From positions 1 through 33,966 of IMG/VR virus record IMGVR_UViG_3300023208_000010: a DNA stretch of 33,966 nt; one strand, given 5' to 3'. Positions within the stretch are counted from its first letter, which is position 1, and each line of letters opens with the position of its first letter. The position numbers and the translations under genes are program-made. Positions 1 to 6,409 of the stretch are shown piece by piece. The notes beneath the pieces are model-generated. The model worked only from the letters and a program-made list of their open reading frames with translations. It was not told where the DNA came from and ran no database searches. Source of the stretch: a virus.

Positions 1-2
1 GG

Positions 3-32
3 CTGACCGATATCGAAACCCAGCTGCCCTAA
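3..32 (+). CDS. possible 3' end of a host gene (partial)
   Basis: The first bases read as an open frame ending LTDIETQLP and a TAA stop at 30-32, immediately before the repeat-rich left end of the prophage. Many integrases insert at the 3' end of a host gene, so this could be the last codons of the target gene. Only ten codons are visible, so the assignment is weak and rests on position alone. Confidence 0.2.
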   Translation: MTDIETQLP

Positions 33-35
33 GCT

Positions 36-233
36 GTGCGACGAAACGCGCAAAACCGCGCAAAACCGTGCGATTTCGGCGGGCTAAATCACGGAAATAT
101 AACGATATCTGCCAAAACTAGGGTTAAGACGATTTAGCTTTTCGTTCATCTTAACCAATTGTTAGGGTTGGATTTTTCTTAAGTCTGACCGGGCCGTGCG
201 ACGATTTCACCGTCGCATGTGCGACGATTGCAC
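36..233. repeat. short direct and inverted repeats at the left prophage end
   Basis: GTGCGACGA occurs at 36-44, within GTGCGACGATTTCAC at 196-210 and within GTGCGACGATTGCAC at 219-233. The last two form an imperfect direct repeat. CGTCGCA (211-217) and TGCGACG (220-226) form an inverted repeat. GCGCAAAACC is tandemly duplicated at 48-57 and 58-67. The stretch between is AT-rich and has no gene. Repeats of this size near an integrase-bearing end resemble integrase or accessory-factor binding sites of an att region. The att core cannot be set without the right end of the prophage. The right-hand repeats overlap the last codons of the 117-residue gene. Confidence 0.4.
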
Positions 234-560
234 CTGATCTGTTCCGCCAGACCATGGCTTCGTGCAGATTTCAAACCGAGGCAAAGGGTTCCTGTCGCTC
301 GGGTCGATCTTGACCAGCAGGCCCATAAGCTTGGCTTCAAACTCGTCGCCTGCACTAGGGTTCATATGCTGCTGGCTCATGTGCGTCAGAATATCGAAAT
401 CGCGCCGAGCTTCATCAAACCCCGCGATGTTGAACAGCCAGTGCGTTGGTTCACCGGCGATGCCGCAGGCGTAGTTGCGCTGCGCTTCGCCACGGACTGC
501 CAGCAGCGTAGCGAAGAACGACCGCTGAGGGGGCGGGAACAACGCCTGAAGGTCCATCAT
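207..560 (-). CDS. hypothetical protein, last gene of leftward operon
   Basis: This gene encodes 117 residues and starts at an ATG overlapping the stop of the upstream 255-residue gene (ATGA), so the two are translationally coupled. I do not recognise a family. The protein is mixed in charge, with no membrane segment or signal peptide. It carries a methionine/histidine-rich middle (MSQQHMNP) and a basic end (SSHMRR). Its 3' end overlaps inverted repeats near the prophage end. It is the gene closest to the presumed attachment site, downstream of the integrase, a place where phages often carry cargo genes. It might act with the 255-residue neighbour, but that is inference from coupling only. 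Confidence 0.6.
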   Translation of the reverse strand: MMDLQALFPPPQRSFFATLLAVRGEAQRNYACGIAGEPTHWLFNIAGFDEARRDFDILTHMSQQHMNPSAGDEFEAKLMGLLVKIDPSDRNPLPRFEICTKPWSGGTDQVQSSHMRR

Positions 561-1324
561 GCAGCAACAGCCTCCTTTATTGCATAGGCTCGTTTGATGA
601 GGTCATAGCCGCTGAGGTTGTGACCGAAGCGATGGCCAAGACGTTCGGGGCTGATTTCCAGTCCGGGCTCCCTGCGCAGCTGAGCCATCCCGATTTCCCA
701 TTGCTCTGCCTCGGTCTTTTCGTCCCAAACCTCCCAAGGATCATCATGCCCTTCCAGCGCCGGGTCCAACGACGGTGATGGGAAGCTGTCACAGACGCTG
801 TAGCTGGTGACGACAGGGCCCTTGCCATCGCGCAGCATGGCGCTGACTGCAGGCCATCCATCATAGCCCCATGCGTCGGGTCGCAACAGATTATCATCGA
901 CCGCCTCATCGATCAGATCGGCCAGCCATGCGCGGTTCGCTTCCTCGCAATAGGCGTGAATTTCGCACTGGCCGTGCAGCTTGGCAATCAGGTGCATACG
1001 ATCGCTGCCCCAGTGGATCACGCTGTTCAGCTGCAGGGAGAACAGGCACAGCGGCTCGCCATCCAGATACATGTTGTCGCCCACATTCAAATGCGTTTCG
1101 ACCGAACTGTTAAAGCGGCTGATACCTTCAAAGGTGTCGGTGTCTCGCGCCATCGCCGCCAGATAGTGGTCGGGTGCAATGACATAGGGCACCCACTCCC
1201 TGTAGTCGCCCCGGTGACCCAGCTGGGCCAGCAGCATCCGATAACAGAGCTGCCCCATCATCGCGCGCTCGCGGCCTGACACGCGGGTTGTGCGGTCCTG
1301 TTCGTGGAATGCGATGGACGACAT
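557..1324 (-). CDS. hypothetical protein (255 aa) downstream of integrase
   Basis: This gene starts 3 bp after the integrase stop, with an AAGGA ribosome binding site 7 bp upstream of its ATG, and overlaps the next gene by ATGA. The 255-residue product is acidic and rich in Trp, His and Asp, with no evident signal peptide, membrane span or nucleotide-binding motif. Its C-terminal part (PERLGHRFGHNLSGYDLIKRAYA) looks like a compact helical region. I do not recognise the family. It shares the integrase transcript and could be expressed either from the early leftward promoter or with the integrase in the lysogen. The position between integrase and prophage end makes it a candidate accessory gene. 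No function can be assigned from sequence alone. Confidence 0.65.
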   Translation of the reverse strand: MSSIAFHEQDRTTRVSGRERAMMGQLCYRMLLAQLGHRGDYREWVPYVIAPDHYLAAMARDTDTFEGISRFNSSVETHLNVGDNMYLDGEPLCLFSLQLNSVIHWGSDRMHLIAKLHGQCEIHAYCEEANRAWLADLIDEAVDDNLLRPDAWGYDGWPAVSAMLRDGKGPVVTSYSVCDSFPSPSLDPALEGHDDPWEVWDEKTEAEQWEIGMAQLRREPGLEISPERLGHRFGHNLSGYDLIKRAYAIKEAVAA

Positions 1325-1327
1325 AGC

Positions 1328-2581
1328 TCAATCCTTCTGGTTGGTGGCCTGGCGCTGGGCGCGGTCGGCTAGGTTGCGGAGGGCGAGGGCGACACCGGCG
1401 CAGGCGGCGCGGGTGTTGCCGGGCATGTAGGTGTCCAGCACGGTCTTCTTGCCCAGCACGGCATGGCCTGACAGCGCCGTGATGAGGTGCACGGGCACGC
1501 CGAGGTCGCCATACATGCACATGCCGGTGCGGCGCAGATCGTGGAACTTGATGTTGGCCAGCTCAGCCGTCAGCCAGTCATTGCCAGCGGCGGCGGCGGT
1601 GTCGCGCGCATGGTCGCGCACCTTGCGCCAGCGCTTCTGGAACGTGCCTTGCGCATAGCGCCGCTTCGCCGCGTCGCCATCCATGGGAATCACCCAGCTG
1701 CTGTCCTTCAGCGAGGCCTGCACCGCGCCGTGCAGCGCCGGGGGCAGCGGCGCATCGATCCATACGCCCGTCTTGGTCTGGCGCAGGCGGAAGCCGCGCA
1801 CGATTCCGTCCTGCCCTGCCAGCATCGCCGCGTCTGCCGGGTCGATATTGTCGATGGCCCGGAAAGCCGTTTCAGGCAGGCCCAGCAGGTCGCCCTGGCG
1901 CTGGACCGTCCATAGCCCCAAATCGATCGCCAGAGCGATGCCAGGCCATCCCAGCGCGGTGGCGCTGGCCTTCAGCGCATCGACCGCCGCAAGGTCCAGA
2001 ATGCGCGTCCTGGACGGCGTGGCGGGGATATCCAGATCGGTGGCCGGATCGCTGCTGATATAGCGCTTCTTGCGGGCCCAGTTGAAGAACAGGCGCAGCA
2101 CCTTAAGATGGTTGATCGCGGTGTTGAGGCGCGGCCCTGACAGGATCACGTCGCGATAATCCTGCACCATGTCGGGCGTGATGTGCACGATCGCGGTGCG
2201 GCCGTCCTCTGCCCATGTCTCGATGCGGTTCAGATACTGGCCATAGAGCTTTTGCGAGCCGGTCTTCAGATCGCGGAAATCATCGCTGGCGCGATAGGCG
2301 CGCACGACTTCGCCCAGGCTGGCATAGCGGGGCCGCGCCGCGCCGCCAGTGGCCGAGGGCTGCGCCAGGCTGGCGTCGAGCTGTTGGTTGAGCTCGATCG
2401 CGGCGGCGGTGGCGGCGGCGAGGTCTTTCCCCAAATCGTGGTTCTGCCAGCCTATGCGGCGCAGCCGCGGCGAGGGCTTCCAGTGATATTTGATGGAGCC
2501 ATCGGCCAGCTGCTGGCTGCACAGGAAGCGGATGCGGTGCGCGGGGCGGCGACTGGTCTTGCGGCGGGGAGCTTTGGGCAT
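1328..2581 (-). CDS. int: tyrosine recombinase, prophage integrase
   Basis: This 417-residue site-specific recombinase would integrate and excise the prophage. Residues 1-80 are basic and resemble an arm-type DNA-binding region, residues 88-180 match a SAM-like core-binding domain (ending LRLFFNWARKK), and residues 195-400 form the catalytic domain. The expected catalytic set is visible: Arg228 (TVQRQGD), Lys270 (QTKTG), His347 and Arg350 (FHDLRRTG), His373 (LSGHA) and the nucleophile Tyr385 (LDTYMPG). The length is typical of phage integrases, and the gene looks intact. There is no good Shine-Dalgarno before the ATG (a C-rich stretch lies there), so translation may be weak or coupled to upstream genes. 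It belongs to the long leftward operon that starts at 7056. Confidence 0.95.
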   Translation of the reverse strand: MPKAPRRKTSRRPAHRIRFLCSQQLADGSIKYHWKPSPRLRRIGWQNHDLGKDLAAATAAAIELNQQLDASLAQPSATGGAARPRYASLGEVVRAYRASDDFRDLKTGSQKLYGQYLNRIETWAEDGRTAIVHITPDMVQDYRDVILSGPRLNTAINHLKVLRLFFNWARKKRYISSDPATDLDIPATPSRTRILDLAAVDALKASATALGWPGIALAIDLGLWTVQRQGDLLGLPETAFRAIDNIDPADAAMLAGQDGIVRGFRLRQTKTGVWIDAPLPPALHGAVQASLKDSSWVIPMDGDAAKRRYAQGTFQKRWRKVRDHARDTAAAAGNDWLTAELANIKFHDLRRTGMCMYGDLGVPVHLITALSGHAVLGKKTVLDTYMPGNTRAACAGVALALRNLADRAQRQATNQKD

Positions 2582-2623
2582 GGTGGGGGGGCCTGGTTGT
2601 GGCTGCGGGGCCGGTGAAGGGAA

Positions 2624-2854
2624 TCAGCTGCTGGCGGGTTCATCCTGCATGAGCTGCTGCGCGCGGGCGATGCAGCGCTGTCCCTTGGCCAGCAGTGCCT
2701 TGGCGAGTGCAGCCTGATTATGGGCGGACACGTCATAGGTGCCGGCGCGCAGCCGCTGCAGCGTGCGCGGGCTGATGCCCAGCGCCTCGGCAGCCTGGTC
2801 CCGCGTGCCCAGCAGGTCGATGGCGTCGTTGAATTCGCGGGTGGTGATGGTCAT
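2624..2854 (-). CDS. small HTH DNA-binding protein upstream of integrase
   Basis: This is a 76-residue protein whose residues 10-52 form a clear helix-turn-helix (RDQAAEALGISPRTLQRLRAG). The C-terminal half is helical and Ala/Gln-rich. It starts at an ATG overlapping the stop of the zinc-ribbon gene (ATGA) and ends 42 bp before the integrase. Small HTH proteins next to integrases often act as excisionases or integrase regulators; that role is an inference from position. The recognition-helix pattern is closer to Fis- or XRE-type regulators than to lambda Xis. It could equally regulate the leftward operon. Confidence 0.75.
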   Translation of the reverse strand: MTITTREFNDAIDLLGTRDQAAEALGISPRTLQRLRAGTYDVSAHNQAALAKALLAKGQRCIARAQQLMQDEPASS

Positions 2855-3003
2855 GCCGGGGTCTTTCCTGGATTGGCAGATGCTACGGTAAGAACGGTGG
2901 AGCCGCAATGCGGGCAGGGCTTGGGCGATCCGGCGCGCTTTCGCTTGCCCTGCCAGCCACAGGCGCAGGACCATGTGACGGAGACGGGCCAGATGGAGCG
3001 CAC
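2851..3003 (-). CDS. small zinc-ribbon protein, GTG start
   Basis: This predicted 50-residue protein carries two cysteine knuckles, CACG (Cys13, Cys15) and CPHCG (Cys30, Cys33), separated by a Lys/Arg-rich linker. That is the layout of a zinc ribbon. There is no suitable ATG. The GTG at 3003 is the best start and lies 5 bp beyond the stop of the upstream gene. Its stop overlaps the ATG of the HTH gene (ATGA), which supports it being translated. The frame is open further upstream, so a longer form is possible. Zinc ribbons of this size bind nucleic acid or protein partners; the specific role is unknown. Confidence 0.6.
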   Translation of the reverse strand: MRSIWPVSVTWSCACGWQGKRKRAGSPKPCPHCGSTVLTVASANPGKTPA

Positions 3004-3008
3004 GCGGG

Positions 3009-3317
3009 TCAGTTGGTTTCTCCCGGTGCGATGAACAGATCGTGCGCGCGGTTGCCGCAGCAGCGATAGCCCGCGATGAAGGCGCTGAACCACGCCTGTT
3101 CGATCGCGGTCGGCAGCAGGCCGGGGCGGGTGTGGCGCAGGTGATAGGTGGTGCCGTTTTCAGGGCTGTTGCGGATTTCCACGGCGATGGGCTTTTCGAA
3201 GCGTTCCATGAACTTCTCCTGCACGTCATCGACCAGGCCCTGCACCAGCTGCTGCCAGGGCGTGGGGTGGAGCGGGATGCCGCCTGCATCGGTGATCGGG
3301 GGCTGGGTGGTGGTCAT
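3009..3317 (-). CDS. hypothetical phage protein (102 aa)
   Basis: The start is supported by an AAAGGA ribosome binding site 8 bp before the ATG, and the gene lies 13 bp downstream of the methyltransferase. The protein is soluble and of mixed charge. Its middle (residues 20-65) looks like an alpha/beta fold and its end contains a CC pair (FIAGYRCCGNRAHD). I do not recognise a family. It belongs to the leftward early operon, whose other members handle DNA or are small regulators, so a minor early role is likely. No motif shows one. Confidence 0.6.
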   Translation of the reverse strand: MTTTQPPITDAGGIPLHPTPWQQLVQGLVDDVQEKFMERFEKPIAVEIRNSPENGTTYHLRHTRPGLLPTAIEQAWFSAFIAGYRCCGNRAHDLFIAPGETN

Positions 3318-3330
3318 GCGAACATCCTTT

Positions 3331-4008
3331 CTAGCTGAACAGGTCGAGGCGGGGGAGGACCGGGCCGCTGCGATCGAGCAGGCCGAATTCCTGATGCGGG
3401 CTGAGACGGTCCCACACGAACCAGGTGGTGGTCATGGTGGGGTTGCCGCCGCCGGTGAAATCCTGCCGCCAGGTCATGTCCCAACGGCGATTGCAGGGAT
3501 AATCCTGCCAGAGGGCCGCGCCGCCATCATCCCCGCTGTTCCAGAACGTGGTCTTGTGCAGGATGCAGACATAGGGGGCCTTGAGCGTGCCGAGCAGGTG
3601 GCGCAGCATGGCGCGCGCCGGGGCGAAGGGCGGGTTGGTGATGACGATCGGCGAGAGCAGGCGCGGGGCGTGCAGCAGATCAAGCGGCGAAACATGATTG
3701 GCGGGATCCGGCACGATATCGGTGGCGACCGTCTGCAGACCGAATTCCGCCGCGACGCGCGCGATCGCGCCGCCCCTGCCGCACGGTTCCCACATGCGGT
3801 TGCTGCCGCTGACCTCAATGTGCCGGTTGATATAGGGCATTTCCGCCAGGAACATGGCGCGGGTCGCTTCTGGCTGCGTGGGGTAGTAATCGTTCGCGCG
3901 TCGCCTGGCCTTGTCGCCGCCGCCGGTCATGGCCTTGCCAAGCCCGCGCGGCGCGTCTGGCGCCAGCGCGGGCTCGGATTCAGGGTCGAAGGGCAGAAGG
4001 GTCGTCAT
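3331..4008 (-). CDS. DNA adenine methyltransferase-like protein
   Basis: This is a 225-residue SAM-dependent methyltransferase. DYYPT (residues 40-44) is followed by an EPCGRGG motif (74-80), which fits the SAM-binding loop, Asp97 at the end of the second strand (VATD), and NPPF (125-128), the motif IV signature of N6-adenine and N4-cytosine methyltransferases. The C-terminal half is short with no obvious target-recognition domain, as in compact phage solitary methylases. It starts with an ATGA overlap to the upstream gene. No partner restriction enzyme is nearby, so protection from host restriction or epigenetic control is more likely than a restriction-modification system. Target base and site cannot be read from the sequence. 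Confidence 0.75.
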   Translation of the reverse strand: MTTLLPFDPESEPALAPDAPRGLGKAMTGGGDKARRRANDYYPTQPEATRAMFLAEMPYINRHIEVSGSNRMWEPCGRGGAIARVAAEFGLQTVATDIVPDPANHVSPLDLLHAPRLLSPIVITNPPFAPARAMLRHLLGTLKAPYVCILHKTTFWNSGDDGGAALWQDYPCNRRWDMTWRQDFTGGGNPTMTTTWFVWDRLSPHQEFGLLDRSGPVLPRLDLFS

Positions 4009-4259
4009 GCGCCCTCGGGCGGGCAGTGATCGTCATCGTCGAACGGCGTGCCGCTGGGCGTGACGTGCGACCAATAGACTTGATCGCTCTGGAAACCGCG
4101 CGCAGCCGGGGCCAGCACGTAGAACGCAAAGCCGGGGTTGAGGCGTGACAGGCGCTCTGCCTCGAGTCGTGCGCTCTCATAGCTGGCATGTTCATAGACG
4201 GGCGTGCGTCCGCCGCGACGCCAGACCAGCCAGAAGGGCGGCTTGGGATCGGCGCTCAT
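4005..4259 (-). CDS. hypothetical phage protein (84 aa)
   Basis: This gene starts by ATGA overlap with the acyl carrier protein gene and ends by ATGA overlap with the methyltransferase. The protein opens with FWLVWRRGG, then a helix rich in Glu/Arg ([16 protein letters not shown]) and a strand FYVLAP. This pattern is common in small phage proteins whose function is unknown. The C-terminal tail is acidic (FDDDDH). The coupling to the acyl carrier protein on one side could mean a joint function, but there is no motif to support that. Confidence 0.65.
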   Translation of the reverse strand: MSADPKPPFWLVWRRGGRTPVYEHASYESARLEAERLSRLNPGFAFYVLAPAARGFQSDQVYWSHVTPSGTPFDDDDHCPPEGA

Positions 4260-4501
4260 GCCGGTTCTCCCGTCTTGTCGGCGATCAGGTCGATCCAGTT
4301 GCCGACCGTGGTGCAGGATTCGGCTTCGTCGTCGGTGATTTCGGTGCCGAATTCTTCTTCCATCGCCATGGTCAGTTCGACCTGGTCCAGGCTGTCCGCG
4401 CCGAGATCGTCGACCAGATGCGCGTCGGCCTGCACGCGGTCGGCCTCGACGCAAAGGTGATCGGTGATGATCGCGCGGACGCGGGTGGCGGTGTCGGTCA
4501 T
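4256..4501 (-). CDS. acpP: phage-encoded acyl carrier protein
   Basis: This 81-residue protein matches the acyl carrier protein family over its whole length. It has helix I ([13 protein letters not shown]), the loop [11 protein letters not shown] with the phosphopantetheine-accepting Ser37 in a DSL motif, and acidic helix II ([13 protein letters not shown]). It continues with EITDDEA and helix III/IV ([11 protein letters not shown]). Length and acidity match bacterial AcpP. Helix II is the face that contacts fatty-acid enzymes. No ketosynthase or other fatty-acid gene is nearby; instead the gene sits in the phage early operon between two small unknown genes, overlapping both by ATGA. It could be loaded by the host holo-ACP synthase and redirect lipid metabolism, or act as a decoy for host ACP partners. 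The role is inferred. Confidence 0.9.
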   Translation of the reverse strand: MTDTATRVRAIITDHLCVEADRVQADAHLVDDLGADSLDQVELTMAMEEEFGTEITDDEAESCTTVGNWIDLIADKTGEPA

Positions 4502-4713
4502 GCCTGGTCAACCTTAGCCAGCGCGGCGTCGTAGCGGCGCAAGGCCTTCTGCGATGCATCGCGACAAATGCGGATGATCCTGGCCGCGTCTGCGTTGCCG
4601 TGATGGCTGATCGTGCCACCTTCCAGCGAGGCCATTACGCCATAGAACATGTTCAGGTCAGCGCGTGCCTGGGCGGCATCCTCGGCGTGCGATCGCCGTG
4701 AATTCTTGCTCAT
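4498..4713 (-). CDS. small hypothetical protein (71 aa)
   Basis: The ATG at 4713 is preceded by AAGGA at good spacing, so this start is preferred over longer readings. The product is helical and rich in Ala/Arg ([23 protein letters not shown], then [22 protein letters not shown]), with no cysteine cluster and no membrane segment. It is likely a small helical bundle or dimer. Its stop overlaps the start of the acyl carrier protein gene (ATGA). I do not recognise the family. Confidence 0.65.
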   Translation of the reverse strand: MSKNSRRSHAEDAAQARADLNMFYGVMASLEGGTISHHGNADAARIIRICRDASQKALRRYDAALAKVDQA

Positions 4714-4723
4714 ATCCGTCCTT

Positions 4724-4942
4724 TCAGTAGGGGATGATTGCGGCCCATTCGTCGGGGTCGCCGTCATCGGTGGGAGGGGTGGGCGCGCCGTCGATCGCGG
4801 CATCGAGCCGGGCTTCGCAGCGGCGTTCAAAGCACGGGTCGCACATCACCGCGCCGAACGTCTCAAAGCTTTCCAGCAGGCAAATGGGATCGTCGATCGC
4901 GTCGTGGCAATCGGGGCAGGTTTCGCTGGCTGCACTGGTCAT
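4724..4942 (-). CDS. small Cys-rich zinc-ribbon-like protein
   Basis: This is a 72-residue protein with CPDC (Cys9, Cys12), Cys21, CDPC (Cys34, Cys37) and Cys42. The paired CxxC knuckles predict a bound zinc. The C-terminal third is acidic and proline-rich. The ATG at 4942 follows the hairpins that end the GD/GY-repeat gene. A GAGG lies 12 bp upstream, a little far. The same frame stays open far upstream only because the hexamer array is open in every frame, so the long Ala-Thr extension is not real. The role is unknown; small zinc ribbons of phages often modulate host enzymes. Confidence 0.65.
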   Translation of the reverse strand: MTSAASETCPDCHDAIDDPICLLESFETFGAVMCDPCFERRCEARLDAAIDGAPTPPTDDGDPDEWAAIIPY

Positions 4943-4967
4943 GTGGATAAATACCCTCTTGACAAAA

Positions 4968-5008
4968 CCGGTAGATTTACCGGCCACCCCTGCCCGCGAG
5001 GGCAGGGG
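4968..5008 (-). terminator. double hairpin after the GD/GY-repeat gene
   Basis: CCCCTGCCC (4987-4995) pairs with GGGCAGGGG (5000-5008) around a 4-base loop. Directly after it, in the leftward direction, CCGGTA (4968-4973) pairs with TACCGG (4978-4983) around 4 bases. On the minus strand the second hairpin is followed by TTTTG. The pair lies between two genes of one operon, so it may be a partial terminator or an RNA-stabilising element rather than a full stop. Confidence 0.5.
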
Positions 5009-5018
5009 TAAAATACGG

Positions 5019-5402
5019 CTACAGCCCCATCCCGCCGTCGCCGTAGCCGTAGCCGTAGCCGTAGCCGTAGCCGTCGCCGTAGCCGTAGCCGTCGCCGTCG
5101 CCGTAGCCGTAGCCGTCGCCGTCGCCGTAGCCGTCGCCGTCGCCGTAGCCGTCGCCGTAGCCGTCGCCGTAGCCGTCGCCGTAGCCGTAGCCGTCGCCGT
5201 AGCCGTCGCCGTAGCCGTCGCCATTTGACTGCCCCGCAGCGGCGAGCGCGTAGTCGCGCTCGCCGGGGGGAAGAAGCTTCAGCAATCGGGACAGGGGTTC
5301 AGCCGCAGCGATCTTGCCTGCCAACGCTTCGGCGCGCTTGTACACGCCGCCATGGCAAGCCCCTGCCTTGATCACGTCATCCGCCGTGATCAGCGGGTCC
5401 AT
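5019..5402 (-). CDS. GD/GY-repeat phage protein
   Basis: This 127-residue protein has a globular N-terminal domain (residues 1-60: ITADDVIKAGACHGGVYKR, then a helical LSRLLKLLPPGERDYALAAAG) and a tail of 31 Gly-Asp or Gly-Tyr dipeptides ending GGMGL. The start at 5402 overlaps the upstream stop (TGATG). The motif DVIKAGAC in front of a Gly/Asp/Tyr repeat recurs in my memory of uncharacterised phage proteins; no function is known to me. The tail is likely disordered. Alternating acidic and aromatic residues could support phase separation, metal binding or adhesion, but this is speculation. Repeat length is probably variable between strains because the coding DNA is a near-perfect hexamer array. 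Confidence 0.75.
   Translation of the reverse strand: MDPLITADDVIKAGACHGGVYKRAEALAGKIAAAEPLSRLLKLLPPGERDYALAAAGQSNGDGYGDGYGDGYGYGDGYGDGYGDGYGDGDGYGDGDGYGYGDGDGYGYGDGYGYGYGYGYGDGGMGL
5037..5222. repeat. GCCGTA/GCCGTC hexamer array (31 units)
   Basis: The 186 bases are 31 uninterrupted hexamers, GCCGTA or GCCGTC on the plus strand, read on the minus strand as GGCTAC (GY) or GGCGAC (GD). No synonymous variation occurs: every Gly is GGC, every Tyr TAC and every Asp GAC. Such purity indicates recent expansion by slippage. The only variable base is the one that switches Tyr and Asp. Confidence 0.95.
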
Positions 5403-5671
5403 CACGCCGCTTGCCATTTTGCCCATGCCTCATCGGTGATGCTGAAAATGCCGGTGATGTCGTGCAGCATCGGAATGTCGGCAGGGGCGCTGATCATGCT
5501 GTTGCTCGTGGGGCCGGTTTCGGCCAGCTGCATGACGCCCTTGGTAGTGCCAAACCGGATCGCCATGCGCGCGCCGGTCAGCGGCATCGAGCGGGCGGCA
5601 AGGTCCTGATAATCGGCAATCTGACCGGCGAACACGCCGCGATGCTGGGTGGTGACAAGCACGTTTTTCAT
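5402..5671 (-). CDS. DUF6948-like phage protein
   Basis: This is an 89-residue protein with the order VLVTTQHRGVFAG, a middle GARMAIRF, then TKGVMQLAETGPTSNS and a terminal DITGIFSITDEAWAKW. It matches my recollection of the small phage family DUF6948 over its full length. That family is predicted to be a small all-beta protein of unknown role. The gene starts by ATGA overlap with the upstream gene and ends by TGATG overlap with the GD/GY-repeat gene, so the three are co-translated. The family assignment is from memory of its conserved pattern and not from a search. Confidence 0.7.
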   Translation of the reverse strand: MKNVLVTTQHRGVFAGQIADYQDLAARSMPLTGARMAIRFGTTKGVMQLAETGPTSNSMISAPADIPMLHDITGIFSITDEAWAKWQAA

Positions 5672-6090
5672 GAGACTTCCTTCGATTGGCCCGGTTGTGA
5701 AGGACCAGGAAGGCCGGGCGTGGCACCTCCCTGATCAAGCTCGGATGATGCCGCTGCCAGGTCGGCGTCGATGCGGTCTATGGTGGCGATCAGCAGGGCG
5801 GCGGCGGTGACCAGGTGCTTGCGACCGTTGGCCAGGTTTTCCGCCGAGGCGTGCGCGCCATGGCCGCAGTGATCGTTGGCGCAGCCGATGAACAGGCCGA
5901 CCTTGCGGATCATCATGCCCAGCGGCTTGGCCGCGTCGATCGCGGGCGTGTGGCCGTGCAGAGTGATCTGTTCGCAGCGGCGCTTGTGCACCTCTGCGAT
6001 CACGGTGCTGGCCATGGCTTGCTGCAGGCCTGCGTCGATCGCTGCCGGATCGGTTTCGCGCGGCTGCGCGTGGCGATGGGGGGCGTTCAT
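5668..6090 (-). CDS. hypothetical phage protein (140 aa)
   Basis: The ATG at 6090 is chosen because GGAG lies 9 bp upstream; an earlier ATG in frame lacks one. The 140-residue protein has a His/Arg-rich start, a helix with EVHKRRCEQITLHGHTPAID, a Cys/His patch (CANDHCGHGAH) and a long helix (KHLVTAAALLIATIDRIDADL). The arrangement of a tryptic-like HGHTP motif followed by an Ala-rich helix resembles small phage proteins of unknown role found in early operons. The Cys/His patch could bind a metal. It overlaps the DUF6948-like gene by ATGA. Confidence 0.7.
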   Translation of the reverse strand: MNAPHRHAQPRETDPAAIDAGLQQAMASTVIAEVHKRRCEQITLHGHTPAIDAAKPLGMMIRKVGLFIGCANDHCGHGAHASAENLANGRKHLVTAAALLIATIDRIDADLAAASSELDQGGATPGLPGPSQPGQSKEVS

Positions 6091-6094
6091 GCGG

Positions 6095-6241
6095 CTAGGC
6101 TCCTTCAACAAGATCGTGCAGGCCGAGCCTGCGGGCCATGGTTTCGAGCTGGGCGACGCGGCGGCGGGCGCGGTCCAGCTGGATGGGGAGGCGGCGCACC
6201 TGGCGGTAAAGCGCCTCGCCTTCGTCGCGCGCCTTAGACAT
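6095..6241 (-). CDS. short coiled-coil protein (48 aa)
   Basis: This 48-residue reading frame starts at 6241, overlapping the upstream gene by 8 bp, and ends 4 bp before the next start. The product is strongly basic and helical, with heptad-like leucine and valine spacing (LPIQLDRARRRVAQLETMARRL). It is likely a short coiled coil or an RNA/DNA-contacting helix. It fills the gap between two well-supported genes in the operon and has the high third-position GC of its neighbours. I do not recognise it. Confidence 0.6.
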   Translation of the reverse strand: MSKARDEGEALYRQVRRLPIQLDRARRRVAQLETMARRLGLHDLVEGA

Positions 6242-6395
6242 GGGTGGCTCCATCATTCTGCCGCCGCAGGATGCGGAAGCGGCGATAGGGCTCTAGCCAG
6301 ACAATCGTGCCGTTATCGAGCCGACGGGGCAGCCAGGCGAAGCGTTCGTTGTGGTTCTTGGGCTTGAGGAAACGGAAGCGCACAGAAACCTCCAT
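6234..6395 (-). CDS. small basic protein (53 aa)
   Basis: The ATG at 6395 lies 14 bp after the preceding stop. A longer in-frame reading would overlap the membrane-protein gene heavily, so the short form is preferred. The product is very basic (VRFRFLKPKNHNERFAWLPRR ... EPYRRFRILRRQ) with aromatic residues between arginines, suggesting a small beta-rich nucleic-acid binder. No recognisable Shine-Dalgarno is seen, so coupling to the upstream gene is likely. The family is unknown. Confidence 0.55.
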   Translation of the reverse strand: MEVSVRFRFLKPKNHNERFAWLPRRLDNGTIVWLEPYRRFRILRRQNDGATHV

Positions 6396-6409
6396 CAATT
6401 GCGGCGCGG

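Noticed and set aside
4959-4964. TTGACA as a rightward promoter
   Set aside because: No acceptable -10 follows at 16-18 bp and all genes here run leftward.
5037-5222. CRISPR-like array
   Set aside because: Units are 6 bp with no spacers; it is a coding microsatellite.
4724-5228. Open frames encoding long Ala-Thr or Ala-Val runs over the hexamer array
   Set aside because: The repeat has no stop in several frames. The GD/GY frame has a proper start, globular domain and coupled neighbours; the others do not.
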